Assembly (NCBI RefSeq): GCF_000296385.1
Contig: NZ_JH815185.1
Span: 1,320,684 to 1,384,683, forward strand
Direction of reading: 5' to 3'
Length of the DNA: 64,000 nt
Source: Lachnoanaerobaculum sp. OBRC5-5
GTDB lineage: Bacteria; Bacillota; Clostridia; Lachnospirales; Lachnospiraceae
Positions within the stretch are counted from its first letter, which is position 1, and every line of letters begins with the position of its first letter. This document shows, piece after piece, positions 36,431-45,033 of this stretch. The notes beneath the pieces were generated by a model. The model did no database searches and had not been told where the DNA came from. It saw only the letters and a list, made by a program, of their open reading frames with translations. The position numbers and the translations under genes were made by a program.

Positions 36431-37329
36431 TATTCTCTACCCTTTATAGGAAGCTGTGCCAAGATTATGGCGGAAAACATAAGTATTGCTCCAAGCATCT
36501 CACGACTTCCCAACATTTCCCCCAATATTATCCATGCGAATATCGCACTGAAAACACTCTCCAAACTCATCAAAAGACTTGCAATACTTGGTCTTACATA
36601 TTGCTGCCCTACATTTTGCAATGTATATCCACATGCTCCGCTGAAAATTCCTACAAATAAAAGTGACGGCATTGCCTTAAGTATCATATCTGCAGACGGC
36701 TTTTCAACAGCAATCATCACAATACTTGAAAAAATTGCCACCACCAAAAATTGAAATATAGACAAATCCAAAACGTCCACTTTTTTTACGAAATGAGCCA
36801 CCGTTATTATCTGAAGGGCAAATAAAAATGCGCAAAATAAAAGAATTGCGTCTCCGTACTCTAAATTGAATCCGTCGTGTATACATAGTAAAAACAGTCC
36901 TGCAACACTTAGTACAACACTTATCCAAAGTCTAATTCCTTCTTTCATCTTAAAGAATATAATGGAAATAATCGGAACAAAAATCACGTACAATGCGGTG
37001 ATAAATCCGGCTTTTGACGCATTGGATTCTTTTATACCTATCTGCTGCATAGCACTTGCAATAAAAAGAAAAAATCCTGAGCACATTGAAGCTATAATCA
37101 ATGTCTTTTTATAATACTTATTTATTATATGTTTGTTTGAACTTTTTTTACTCTTAAAAAAACATACTACAGGAATCATCGCAATAAAAGATATCCAGCT
37201 TCTTATTGCCAAGAATGTATAAGCATTTACATATCTTGCCCCTATACTCTGTGCTGAAAAGGCCGATCCCCATATCAAAGCCGCTAGCAACAGCATAAGT
37301 ACTCCAAGAGCATTTTTATTTTTTGACAT
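36430..37329 (-). CDS. DMT-superfamily (EamA) transporter
   Basis: 299 aa with ten predicted helices and two EamA repeats (LLLAALIWGSAFSAQSIGARY; LLMSLESVFSAIFAWIILGEML). AGGGGG precedes the ATG. First gene of the unit that leads into kamB, kamC and pucR, so it may move lysine or a fermentation product across the membrane. The substrate cannot be read from the sequence. Confidence 0.85.
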   Translation of the reverse strand: MSKNKNALGVLMLLLAALIWGSAFSAQSIGARYVNAYTFLAIRSWISFIAMIPVVCFFKSKKSSNKHIINKYYKKTLIIASMCSGFFLFIASAMQQIGIKESNASKAGFITALYVIFVPIISIIFFKMKEGIRLWISVVLSVAGLFLLCIHDGFNLEYGDAILLFCAFLFALQIITVAHFVKKVDVLDLSIFQFLVVAIFSSIVMIAVEKPSADMILKAMPSLLFVGIFSGACGYTLQNVGQQYVRPSIASLLMSLESVFSAIFAWIILGEMLGSREMLGAILMFSAIILAQLPIKGRE

Positions 37330-37369
37330 ATTGACCCCCTGTTGTTAAAATAGTAATTTTGCACTACTT

Positions 37370-37387
37370 ATCTTATTATATCCCAAT
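37370..37387 (-). promoter_or_regulatory. Weak promoter candidate for the DMT-kamB-kamC-pucR unit
   Basis: On the minus strand GGGATATAATAAG (about 37387-37375) gives a good -10 TATAAT about 45 bases upstream of the start codon, but no matching -35 is clear. The remaining spacer to the plus-strand gene (37388-37567) is AT-rich and divergent. Confidence 0.4.
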
Positions 37388-37494
37388 CCGATTATAAAAA
37401 AAAGATAAGATTATAACCAAAAAATGTAAAGATTACTTAATATTTGAATTTTTTACGCAGTTTATACATAATATCACGCAATTTATACTTTTTT

Positions 37495-37518
37495 ACAATA
37501 TCCTTTCAAGAATATTGT
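37495..37518 (+). promoter_or_regulatory. Inverted repeat upstream of the surface-protein gene
   Basis: ACAATAT (37495-37501) and ATATTGT (37512-37518) form a perfect 7-bp inverted repeat over a probable -10 TATGAT (37518-37523). It may be an operator or an overlapping promoter. Ribosome site ACAGGAG precedes ATG 37568. Confidence 0.35.
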
Positions 37519-37567
37519 ATGATACCAATATGTTAAAGAAGTTCAAAGGAACAGGAGATATAGGAAT

Positions 37568-38824
37568 ATGAAATTAAATTTAAACAAGAAAGCAGTCGCA
37601 CTTGCACTTTCATTAGCATTAGCAACAGGGTTTACAGCAACCGCATTCCCTACATTAAATGTTATCGCCGGAGGTTTTACATCAAATCCTGCCGTAGCAC
37701 AGGGACATGCAATTCCAAACACAGATGTTGTAAATATTTCAGGAAACACTGTAACTGTAGCCCTTGAGGGAACAGGAATCAGTGATGCTGTAAAAGCTGC
37801 AACTTATGTTACTATAACTAATAATGCAGGATCTGCAATCGTTACCGCACCTACACTTACATGGACAGGCAGCACAGGCGCTTGGACAGGATTCAGCTTG
37901 CAGCTCCATGCAAACTGGCAGACACTTTTCCATAACTCTGAGCAGATGGGTGTTAAAGTATCTTCAACTGTAGGTACTTCAACATTTAATGCTACAGCAA
38001 ACAAAATCGTAAATAATGATACACAGATCAGAATTGAGATTCCTGCAGCAGGTGCTACTACACTTTCTGCAAAGGTTACAAGAGGCTCATTATACTCTAA
38101 CACAGTTGCTCAGAGCTTAAGCGACTATACATATGAGTACACTGTTGCTCCAAGGGTTTCAGGTTCTATAACAGCTGCCGCTGCAAATGCTATATTCAAT
38201 GCAAGCTCAAATATAGTATCTCTTTCAAATGCAACTGCTACTCCTGACGCTTCAGGTAACTTTACTCTTACTCTTCCTGCAGGAAAGAGCGTTCAAAACC
38301 TTGGTTCAAATGATGCAATCTTTGTAAGAAGAAAAGCAAAGAACTCAAATGCACAGTATATCTTCATAATAGACAGTGTTACAACAACTACAACTACACC
38401 TACTGCACCTGCTGTTGCTACTCCTTCAGTACCGAGAGCAACATCTTCTACAGCTACAATAAAGCCTGCAACACCATCTAATCCTATTGTTGCTACAGGT
38501 TCAAACTCAAAAAGAAGCTCAGGCGGTTCAAGTTCAGGCGGCGGTTCAGGCAGACGTTCTTATTCAAGCAACAATTACACTGCTACAACTCCAAGCCAGA
38601 CACCTGCAGCTCCAAGTGTAACACCTGCAGCTCAAAATACAGCAGGCGATGCATCAAAAGTACCTTCACCTACAGGTCCTTCGGCAAGAAAAAACACAAG
38701 AGGCAAACTTAATGTTCCTAAGACTGCCGATGTTTCAGACATGACAGGAAGCGTAATGATGCTCTTAGGCTCATTGGTAGCTATGGGAATGATTGCCGGA
38801 GTTACAAAGAAAAAAGAAGACTAA
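37568..38824 (+). CDS. Sortase-anchored surface protein with variant sorting motif
   Basis: 418 aa. A signal peptide (MKLNLNKKAVALALSLALAT) is followed by a Thr/Ala/Ser-rich, probably beta-rich extracellular domain (about 40-270), a Thr/Pro-rich linker (280-320), a Gly/Ser patch (GGSSSGGGSG) and a second Pro/Ala/Thr-rich linker. The C-terminus has NVPKTADVSD, a hydrophobic helix and the tail KKKED, i.e. a cell-wall sorting signal with VPKTA in place of LPxTG. No sortase is encoded nearby. It could be a wall-bound coat or adhesin. The body domain is not recognised. Confidence 0.75.
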   Translation: MKLNLNKKAVALALSLALATGFTATAFPTLNVIAGGFTSNPAVAQGHAIPNTDVVNISGNTVTVALEGTGISDAVKAATYVTITNNAGSAIVTAPTLTWTGSTGAWTGFSLQLHANWQTLFHNSEQMGVKVSSTVGTSTFNATANKIVNNDTQIRIEIPAAGATTLSAKVTRGSLYSNTVAQSLSDYTYEYTVAPRVSGSITAAAANAIFNASSNIVSLSNATATPDASGNFTLTLPAGKSVQNLGSNDAIFVRRKAKNSNAQYIFIIDSVTTTTTTPTAPAVATPSVPRATSSTATIKPATPSNPIVATGSNSKRSSGGSSSGGGSGRRSYSSNNYTATTPSQTPAAPSVTPAAQNTAGDASKVPSPTGPSARKNTRGKLNVPKTADVSDMTGSVMMLLGSLVAMGMIAGVTKKKED

Positions 38825-38847
38825 TAAATATTTATACATCCCTCTTT

Positions 38848-38896
38848 AAAGGCAATATATATCTAAAATAAAGGATATATATTGCCTTTTATTTTT
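38848..38896 (+). terminator. Intrinsic terminator of the surface-protein gene
   Basis: A 16-bp stem AAAGGCAATATATATC (38848-38863) with its complement at 38874-38889, then TATTTTTT. It lies 24 bases after the stop codon and ahead of the TetR-family start. Confidence 0.88.
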
Positions 38897-38938
38897 TCTG
38901 ATATTATAATTCATTTGTATTTTGTTATGGAGAAATAT

Positions 38939-39484
38939 ATGAGACGAAAAAATACTACACATGAAATGATGATGGGCTATATGGCTACAGCACTGTTGGA
39001 ACTTATGCTTGAGAAAGATTATACTAAAATTTCAATCGGTGAGATTGCCAAAAAGGCCGGTGTGGACAGATCATCTTATTACAGACATTTTAAATCCAAG
39101 GAAGATATTATATCATTCTTTTTTTATATGGTTTTAAAAGAATCGCTTGACGGATACACAAACCTTTCAAGCATTGATTTTACACTGTATATACATTCAA
39201 TATATACCGCTTTTTTTAATTACAAAAATGAAATTTTGCTTATTCATTATGCAAATCTCTCATTCCTGCTTTTGGATGTGCTTTCAAAGAGATTTCAATT
39301 CAGTGAGCTTGCCACTCAGTTCCCGCTCACCAAGCAATATGAGCTTTCTTATATAATAGGCGGAATTTACAACAATCTTATATTCTGGATGAGCAGAGAT
39401 ATGAAGGAAACTCCCGATGAACTCACGGAGATTGCTCTGCGATTCAGAAATGAAGACTCACTTTCTTTACTGAGCCTTAGATAA
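38939..39484 (+). CDS. TetR/AcrR-family transcriptional regulator
   Basis: 181 aa from ATG 38939 (MRRKNTTHEMM), six bases after GGAG; upstream in-frame starts would lie in the preceding terminator. The HTH is clear (KISIGEIAKKAGVDRSSYYRHFKSKEDII). The C-terminal part resembles TetR_C DhaS-like domains. Target unknown; the neighbouring genes are separated by terminators on both sides, so it may act elsewhere or on itself. Confidence 0.85.
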   Translation: MRRKNTTHEMMMGYMATALLELMLEKDYTKISIGEIAKKAGVDRSSYYRHFKSKEDIISFFFYMVLKESLDGYTNLSSIDFTLYIHSIYTAFFNYKNEILLIHYANLSFLLLDVLSKRFQFSELATQFPLTKQYELSYIIGGIYNNLIFWMSRDMKETPDELTEIALRFRNEDSLSLLSLR

Positions 39485-39516
39485 AAAACGGATGAGCTGT
39501 TAACTCATCCGTTTTT
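39485..39516. terminator. Bidirectional terminator between tetR-like gene and hydF
   Basis: AAAACGGATGAG pairs with CTCATCCGTTTT around a 7-base loop, with A-run and T-run at the two ends. It serves the converging regulator (+) and hydF (-). Confidence 0.9.
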
Positions 39517-39521
39517 ATTAT

Positions 39522-40712
39522 CTAAAATTTTCCTTCAAGAGGTTTCATCGCTCTTTCAAGTATACCGTTCATATAAGCTATTGATATACCGTAATTTGTC
39601 ATAGGTATGGTAGCTTCATTTGCATACTTCATCCTTGACTTCATCTGGTTTTCATTTAACATACAGGCACCGCAATGAATTATTATCTTATATACTGAAA
39701 GATCTTTTGGGAACTCTCCTCCACTTGAAAGTTCAAACTTCAACGCATCTTCATCCTGCAGGCCGGTAAATTTTCTGACCAGCCTCGGTATCTTTACACT
39801 TCCGATATCCTCGCATTGTCTGTGATGTGTACAGCCTTCACTTATAAGTACTTTATCTCCTTTTTTAAGTGTGTCTATAACTCTTGCGGCATTATAAAGA
39901 TTGTAAAGAGCGCCCTTATAGTTTGCAAATATTATTGAAAATGAGGTAAGAGGTATGTTTTGAGGTATCAATTCATCCACTTCCTTAAACACCTGTGAAT
40001 CACATACCACCAAGGCAATATCATTAAACTTTTTTAATGTCGCTTCTATCTCATTCACCTGAAGCACAACTGCGATACCATGTCTGTCAAGAATTTCCCT
40101 TATTACCTGCTGCTGCGGCAAAATAAGTCTGCCCTTCGGTGCCGATGAATCTATAGGTGTTACAAGCATTATAATATCACCTTCCTTCATCATATCACCG
40201 AGTATTGTCTTTTCTTTCTTTTCTTTGCCAAGAACCTCAGACATCATATCTTTTAGCTTATCTATATTGATATTATTTAATGCTGAAACATATATATCAA
40301 TCTTTTCATCTTTTCTTTCTTCATCTGCTATAGAGTCACATTTATTTCCTACAACAAGACATCTTTTTTCTTTTATCTTTTCTAAAAATTCAAGCTCATC
40401 ATCACTGAACTCACTACCTGCATCCACCACAAATAGTATGAGATCCGCCCTGTCTATATATTCCAGACTCTTTTCCACTCTTAAATTTCCAAGGCTGCTC
40501 TTATCGTCAAGTCCCGGTGTATCCACAAGTACCACCGGTCCGAATGGCAAAAGCTCCATACTCTTTTTTACAGGATCTGTTGTGGTACCGCTGATATCGG
40601 ATACTATTGCAATGTCCTGTGAGGTTATAGCATTTATCAAGCTTGATTTTCCAACATTACAGCGACCGAAAAGGCAAATAGTCGCTCTCTCTCCCATCGG
40701 TGTACTATTCAT
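39522..40712 (-). CDS. hydF: [FeFe]-hydrogenase maturation GTPase HydF
   Basis: 396 aa from ATG 40712, two bases after the hydG stop. N-terminal GTPase motifs: GRCNVGKSSLINA, DISGTTTDP, DTPG, GNKCD. The C-terminal cluster ligands follow the HydF pattern C-x-H ... H-C-x-x-C (GCTHHRQCED and IHCGACMLN). HydF is the scaffold on which HydE and HydG build the 2Fe subcluster before transfer to the hydrogenase. The structural hydrogenase gene itself is not in this window. Confidence 0.95.
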   Translation of the reverse strand: MNSTPMGERATICLFGRCNVGKSSLINAITSQDIAIVSDISGTTTDPVKKSMELLPFGPVVLVDTPGLDDKSSLGNLRVEKSLEYIDRADLILFVVDAGSEFSDDELEFLEKIKEKRCLVVGNKCDSIADEERKDEKIDIYVSALNNINIDKLKDMMSEVLGKEKKEKTILGDMMKEGDIIMLVTPIDSSAPKGRLILPQQQVIREILDRHGIAVVLQVNEIEATLKKFNDIALVVCDSQVFKEVDELIPQNIPLTSFSIIFANYKGALYNLYNAARVIDTLKKGDKVLISEGCTHHRQCEDIGSVKIPRLVRKFTGLQDEDALKFELSSGGEFPKDLSVYKIIIHCGACMLNENQMKSRMKYANEATIPMTNYGISIAYMNGILERAMKPLEGKF

Positions 40713-40713
40713 A

Positions 40714-42162
40714 TCAGAACCTGAAGTCCCTTGCATTTGTAGTTTCAATTTCATTTATATACTGAATCGCTCTTTCCTTCACCTTCGGATTGCTTACCTT
40801 TTCAATCTCCGATTTTATCATCTTCATTCCATGCTCTTTTGTCTGATCGGATGCATAATCGGTCATATATTCACTGAGTGTCATAAGAGCATTCGGATGA
40901 CAGCAGTTTATGATCTGTCCGCTCTTGCAAAGGCTCATAAATCTGTCACCTGTTCTGCCTTCTCTGTAGCAGGCGGTACAAAATGAAGGTATATGTCCCA
41001 TTCCCATAAGCCAGTCCACCACCTCATCCAAAGTTCTTTGATCTGATACATCAAACTGCTCCGAATCTGTAGGTCTGATTTCCTCAGTATATCCGCCGAC
41101 TGAAGTTCTTGAAGCACCGCTTATCTGTGATATTCCCACCTTCAAAGCTCTTTCTCTTACTTCCTGACTCTCTCTTGTGGAGATAATCATTCCGGTATAA
41201 GGAACCGCTATTCTTATACATGCAATAATTTTTTCAAATATATCATCATCAAGTCCGTTATCAAAAGTATCCGGATCTATATCATCGGCTCTTTTAATTC
41301 TCGGTACGCTTATAGTATGAGGTCCTACTCCGAATGTAGCTTCCAAATGTTCCCCATGCATCAAAAGTCCTGCAAACTCATATTTATATGACTCCAGTCC
41401 GAAAAGTACTCCAAGTCCTACGTCATCAATTCCGCCCTCCATAGCTCTGTCCATAGCCTCGGTATGATAGATATAGTTATGCTTAGGTCCTGTAGGATGA
41501 AGGCTCTCATAGGACTCTTTATTATAGGTCTCCTGGAAAAGTATATATGTTCCGATTCCGGCTTCATGAAGCTTTTTATAATTTTCCACCGTAGTGGCCG
41601 CAATATTTACATTTGCTCTTCTTATAGCACCGTTTTTATGCTTTATACTGTAGATAGTCTTTATAGATTCAAGTATATACTCAATAGGGCTGTTTATAGG
41701 ATCTTCTCCCGATTCTATGGCAAGTCTCTTATGTCCCATATCCTGAAGTGCAATTACCTCATTTTTTATTTCTTCCTGAGTAAGTTTTTTTCTGGCTATA
41801 TTCTTGTTCTTTGCATGATATGGACAGTATACACATCCGTTTACACAGTAGTTTGAAAGATAGAGGGGTGCAAACATTACTATTCTGTTTCCGTAGAAAG
41901 TCTGCTTTATCTCTCCTGCAAGAGCATAAATCTTTTCTATGATTTCCTTGTCCTCACAGGCAAGAAGTACTGATGCCTCTCTGTGAGTAAGCCCTTTGGC
42001 TATAATACCTTTCTCCGTTTTTTTCGGTCTTGCTTTTTCAAGATATTCTTCTATCAAAGGAATATTATTTTTATTTTCCTCGGCAAACTTAATTGTCTCC
42101 AATATTTCTTCATGGTTTATAAATTCTTCGGCATTTCTTGATTTTACATCGTATTTAAACAT
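40714..42162 (-). CDS. hydG: [FeFe]-hydrogenase maturase HydG (tyrosine lyase)
   Basis: 482 aa radical SAM enzyme of the ThiH-like family. The N-terminal cluster is CVNGCVYC (Cys106, Cys110, Cys113). The C-terminal second cluster is CTACYREGRTGDRFMSLC. It splits tyrosine into p-cresol, CO and cyanide for the H-cluster. It overlaps hydE by 19 bases. Confidence 0.96.
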   Translation of the reverse strand: MFKYDVKSRNAEEFINHEEILETIKFAEENKNNIPLIEEYLEKARPKKTEKGIIAKGLTHREASVLLACEDKEIIEKIYALAGEIKQTFYGNRIVMFAPLYLSNYCVNGCVYCPYHAKNKNIARKKLTQEEIKNEVIALQDMGHKRLAIESGEDPINSPIEYILESIKTIYSIKHKNGAIRRANVNIAATTVENYKKLHEAGIGTYILFQETYNKESYESLHPTGPKHNYIYHTEAMDRAMEGGIDDVGLGVLFGLESYKYEFAGLLMHGEHLEATFGVGPHTISVPRIKRADDIDPDTFDNGLDDDIFEKIIACIRIAVPYTGMIISTRESQEVRERALKVGISQISGASRTSVGGYTEEIRPTDSEQFDVSDQRTLDEVVDWLMGMGHIPSFCTACYREGRTGDRFMSLCKSGQIINCCHPNALMTLSEYMTDYASDQTKEHGMKMIKSEIEKVSNPKVKERAIQYINEIETTNARDFRF

Positions 42163-43268
42163 TTATAATCTCCTCTTACTTTTGCAACTCCGTAACCTAT
42201 ATTGTTGATTCTGTTGGTAATACATCCGATGCAGTGAGCGGCTTCATCTCCTGTACATACCTTTCCGTCATATAGTTCATATTTTTTTCTTGTTTTTAAC
42301 GGTGAAAGATTCGGCATCACCACATTTGCACCTGCCAGTATTCCCTTCTCTCTTCCCAGATTGTCCAATGTACTTAAAGAAGTGGTTGCAGGTATTAGCA
42401 TATTCGGTCTCATTATTCTAAGTATGGCTATCAAAAATAAAGTCATTTGAATACTGCCGCTTTTTTCGTCCTTAAATGCAGTATCATGATGCGGTATAAA
42501 AGGTCCTATACCGCACATCTGCGGTCCGAACTCTTCTATAAACTTTAAATCCTTTGCCAATGTGTAAGAACTTTGATACGGTGAACCCACCATAAATCCG
42601 CATCCTACCTGAAATCCGATATCTTTTAAAGCTTTCAGACAGTTCATTCTGTGTTCAAACGACATCTGCTTAGGGTGAAGTTTCTCATAATGTTCTTTGT
42701 CCGCAGTCTCATGTCTTAAAAGATATCTGTCCGCACCTGCGTCAAACATTTTCTGATAGTCTTCTTTCTCATATTCTCCCAAAGAAAGCGTAACGGCAAC
42801 GTCCTTATACTTTTCCTTGATTTTCTTTACAATACTACATATATAATCCGGTTCAAATTTTCCGTCTTCACCTCCCTGCATTACAAAGGTTCTATAACCG
42901 AGCCTATATCCTTCATCCGCACATTCAAGTATTTCTTCTTCTGTGAGCCTGTAGCGGTCACAGTTTCTGTTTGAATGTCTTATTCCACAATAATAACAGT
43001 CGTTTTTGCAAATATTGCTTATCTCTATGAGGCCTCTGAGATAAACATCTTTACCGTAGTTTTCATCGCCTATAATTCTTGCCTTTTTACTGATATAGTC
43101 AAATACCTCTTCATTCAAATTTTCTACAAGATATTTGTATTCTTCAAGGTCAAGGCTTCTTTCTTTTTCTAATCTTTCTATCAGAGCAATACTTTTATCG
43201 ATTTCCAAATATCTGTCATATTCGGTATTTTTAAAGTCCGTCTTATAAAGTGATATATCTTTAGCCAT
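42144..43268 (-). CDS. hydE: [FeFe]-hydrogenase maturase HydE
   Basis: Radical SAM enzyme of the BioB-like family, 374 aa from ATG 43268 (GGGTGA as possible ribosome site, overlapping the upstream gene by 8 bases; ATG 43283 has no site). Cluster motif ICKNDCYYCGIRHSN. EIGYRTFVMQGGED-like GG element and RHETADKEHYEKLHP are typical. It supplies the azadithiolate or iron-cysteine part of the 2Fe subcluster. Confidence 0.95.
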   Translation of the reverse strand: MAKDISLYKTDFKNTEYDRYLEIDKSIALIERLEKERSLDLEEYKYLVENLNEEVFDYISKKARIIGDENYGKDVYLRGLIEISNICKNDCYYCGIRHSNRNCDRYRLTEEEILECADEGYRLGYRTFVMQGGEDGKFEPDYICSIVKKIKEKYKDVAVTLSLGEYEKEDYQKMFDAGADRYLLRHETADKEHYEKLHPKQMSFEHRMNCLKALKDIGFQVGCGFMVGSPYQSSYTLAKDLKFIEEFGPQMCGIGPFIPHHDTAFKDEKSGSIQMTLFLIAILRIMRPNMLIPATTSLSTLDNLGREKGILAGANVVMPNLSPLKTRKKYELYDGKVCTGDEAAHCIGCITNRINNIGYGVAKVRGDYKCLNTM

Positions 43269-43521
43269 TGGCGTCACCCACATTTGAATAAGCGGTTTTA
43301 ATACTTACCCCTGGTAATTTTCCGATTTTACCTGACAAACTTGAAATCAGATTATTAGGTGCGTCGAGAGCAACCGACAACACACTTATACCTCTTTTGT
43401 GATATGGTATTCCCATTCTTCCGATAATATGATCTCCGTACTCGTGCAATAAATCATTGAGTTCTTTTACAGAATCCCTGTCCTCCACAATTATTGCCAT
43501 CAATGCTACTCTGTTATCCAT
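43261..43521 (-). CDS. TM1266-like iron-only hydrogenase system regulator
   Basis: 86 aa with an ACT-like/NikR-C-like fold (VALMAIIVEDRDSVKELNDLL, GIPYHKRGISVLSVALDAP). Proteins of this small family sit at the head of hydrogenase maturation operons and are thought to sense a ligand; DNA binding has not been proven to my knowledge. AAGGGG lies four bases before the ATG. The 30-base gap to the upstream terminator contains no promoter. Confidence 0.88.
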   Translation of the reverse strand: MDNRVALMAIIVEDRDSVKELNDLLHEYGDHIIGRMGIPYHKRGISVLSVALDAPNNLISSLSGKIGKLPGVSIKTAYSNVGDANG

Positions 43522-43553
43522 ATTTCCCCTTTATAAATAATAGATTTTTGTAT

Positions 43554-43686
43554 CAAAAAAACCCAAAGCCTCGGTGGCTTTGGGTACTCAAATAAATGTG
43601 CCTTCGCACAATCTTATACATTCACAAACCACCTTCCAAGTCAGATCCGGTATAAAGATCCTGTCTTCCCTGTTAGGAGCATCTGT
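43554..43686 (-). ncRNA. Candidate riboswitch/attenuator leader of the hyd operon
   Basis: A ~130-base leader begins about 43686 downstream of a clear promoter. Its 5' ACAGAT can pair with GTTTGT (43629-43624). GGATC/GATCT and GTGCGAAGGCAC form inner hairpins. An intrinsic terminator (ACCCAAAGCC/GGCTTTGGGT, 585-576 with 570-561, then seven T) ends it. The segment GGTGGTTT (43633-43626) is complementary to AAAGCCACC (43581-43573), the 5' half and loop of the terminator, over eight to nine positions with one G-U pair, which gives a competing antiterminator. That element overlaps the 3' strand of the closing stem. This is riboswitch-like logic. I could not match it to a known class by eye. Independent small RNA is the alternative. 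Confidence 0.6.
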
Positions 43687-43690
43687 ATAC

Positions 43691-43719
43691 AATGTAAATC
43701 CTTTTTAGTTGTTTGTCAA
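43691..43719 (-). promoter_or_regulatory. Promoter of the hyd leader
   Basis: TTGACA (43719-43714), 17-base spacer and TACATT (43696-43691) on the minus strand, placing the start near 43686-43684. It is the only good promoter for the regulator-hydE-hydG-hydF operon. Confidence 0.75.
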
Positions 43720-43776
43720 TATATATCCTATCGTTACTTTTATAACTATATTTTACTATAACTTTTTAATATATAC

Positions 43777-45033
43777 TTAATCATCAATCTCTGAGCTGCT
43801 TGATAATATCGCACCGCTTGTAGCATCGATATCATAGTCATATTCTACATTTCCGACCTTAAACTCAATCTCATAAACTCTTACGCCGTCATCCGTATCA
43901 AGCTCCACCTTGGTAAAGCTTGCACCGCTTATGCCCGCATGAGAAAGTGCTATCTGCTTAGCTCTGTCTGCCGAAATACCTGAAGCTGCAGCCTGTGTAG
44001 GTGCTGCCGTCTGTGGTTGTGTGGCGGCCTGAGTAGGTGCCGCCGGCTGTGTAGGTACTTCTGTCTGTGCCGCTGTTGTTGCTGCAGGTGCAGGCTGTGT
44101 TTCTGCCGGCTGCGCAGGTGCAGGCTGTGTCGCTGCCGGCTGTGCTGTTGTGGCGGCTGCAGTATTGTTCTCTACAGCAGCACTTGTAGCGATTCCTTTT
44201 TCTCTTGCATCCTCATCTATATCTTCAATAGCATCTGCAATATTTTCCCAGATACTGTCATCAGAATCATAATCAACTATATCTCTGATATCTATACCCT
44301 TTTGTACAACCAGACTTGCAATCTCACTTACTTTCATCTTTGCAAGCTCTTTTGCATCCAGCGAACTGTCTTTAGCGGCAAGATTCAGTACAAATACCGC
44401 CTTTCCTATAGATATATTATTTTCTGCGGCAAACTTTTTAGCATCTACAGTACTCTTTACAGTCTGATTTATAACTGTTGCCTGTACCGAATTTGTTGAA
44501 AGCGCGATATTTATATCGTTTAACACCTCGGCTTTAACTTTGTTTGCCTTATCTTCATTATCATTTCTTACGGTAACCAAAATACCTGTATTCTCATTTT
44601 GGATATAACCCTTTTGAACCATTGAACCTATAAGTGCATTAACTGCAACCTTAAGCTCCGTATTCTTAAGATTCATACCGTCAATTACAGCGGCTCCGTC
44701 CTGATTTGTAGACTGAACTTCCAACACCTTGTTCTTTTTGTTTGTTACAATCTCAACTCCCGGATTTACGTCAATATCCACATGTGAATCCGGAACATAA
44801 TTATTTCCGTAATATGGTACTCCTACAACTCCTACTGCAAACAGCACACAAGCGGCAGCCGCCACTCCTACAAATCCCTTACCGAATATATTAAATTTCT
44901 TCTTCATTCCTTTTTCAATCCTTTCTGCGTCGACAGAAACGATATTTTCAGAAATTCTTTTAAACATATCCTCGGGAATCATTCCCGATACAGCAGTGTC
45001 GAGCTTCTTCTCAATTTCTTCTCTTTTCATCAA
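43777..45033 (-). CDS. RsgI-like anti-sigma factor with PepSY domain
   Basis: 418 aa. An N-terminal cytoplasmic segment (~50 aa) precedes one membrane helix (GFVGVAAAACVLFAVGVVGV). Outside comes an RsgI-like domain (DSHVDIDVNPGVEIVTNKKN then KVLEVQSTNQDG, LNVAVNA-like region), a Pro/Ala/Gln/Thr-rich repeat linker (QPAPAQPAETQPAPA) and a C-terminal PepSY domain (DRAKQIALSHAGI ... YEIEFKVGNVEYDYDIDA). It should hold the ECF sigma factor encoded four bases upstream until an envelope signal arrives. The start overlaps the sigma stop, which supports partnership. Confidence 0.8.
   Translation of the reverse strand: MMKREEIEKKLDTAVSGMIPEDMFKRISENIVSVDAERIEKGMKKKFNIFGKGFVGVAAAACVLFAVGVVGVPYYGNNYVPDSHVDIDVNPGVEIVTNKKNKVLEVQSTNQDGAAVIDGMNLKNTELKVAVNALIGSMVQKGYIQNENTGILVTVRNDNEDKANKVKAEVLNDINIALSTNSVQATVINQTVKSTVDAKKFAAENNISIGKAVFVLNLAAKDSSLDAKELAKMKVSEIASLVVQKGIDIRDIVDYDSDDSIWENIADAIEDIDEDAREKGIATSAAVENNTAAATTAQPAATQPAPAQPAETQPAPAATTAAQTEVPTQPAAPTQAATQPQTAAPTQAAASGISADRAKQIALSHAGISGASFTKVELDTDDGVRVYEIEFKVGNVEYDYDIDATSGAILSSSSEIDD

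Noticed and set aside
40225-40986. 253-codon plus-strand frame over hydF/hydG
   Set aside because: It lies antisense to two strongly conserved genes; no ribosome site.
43554-43686. 6S RNA, SRP RNA, T-box or known metabolite riboswitch as identity of the hyd leader
   Set aside because: The GGTGG segment recalls a T-box and the size recalls small RNAs, but the diagnostic sequences of these classes are missing. I left the class open.
44017-44499. Cys/Arg-rich plus-strand frame opposite the anti-sigma gene
   Set aside because: An artefact of the Pro/Ala/Gln linker repeats read in antisense.
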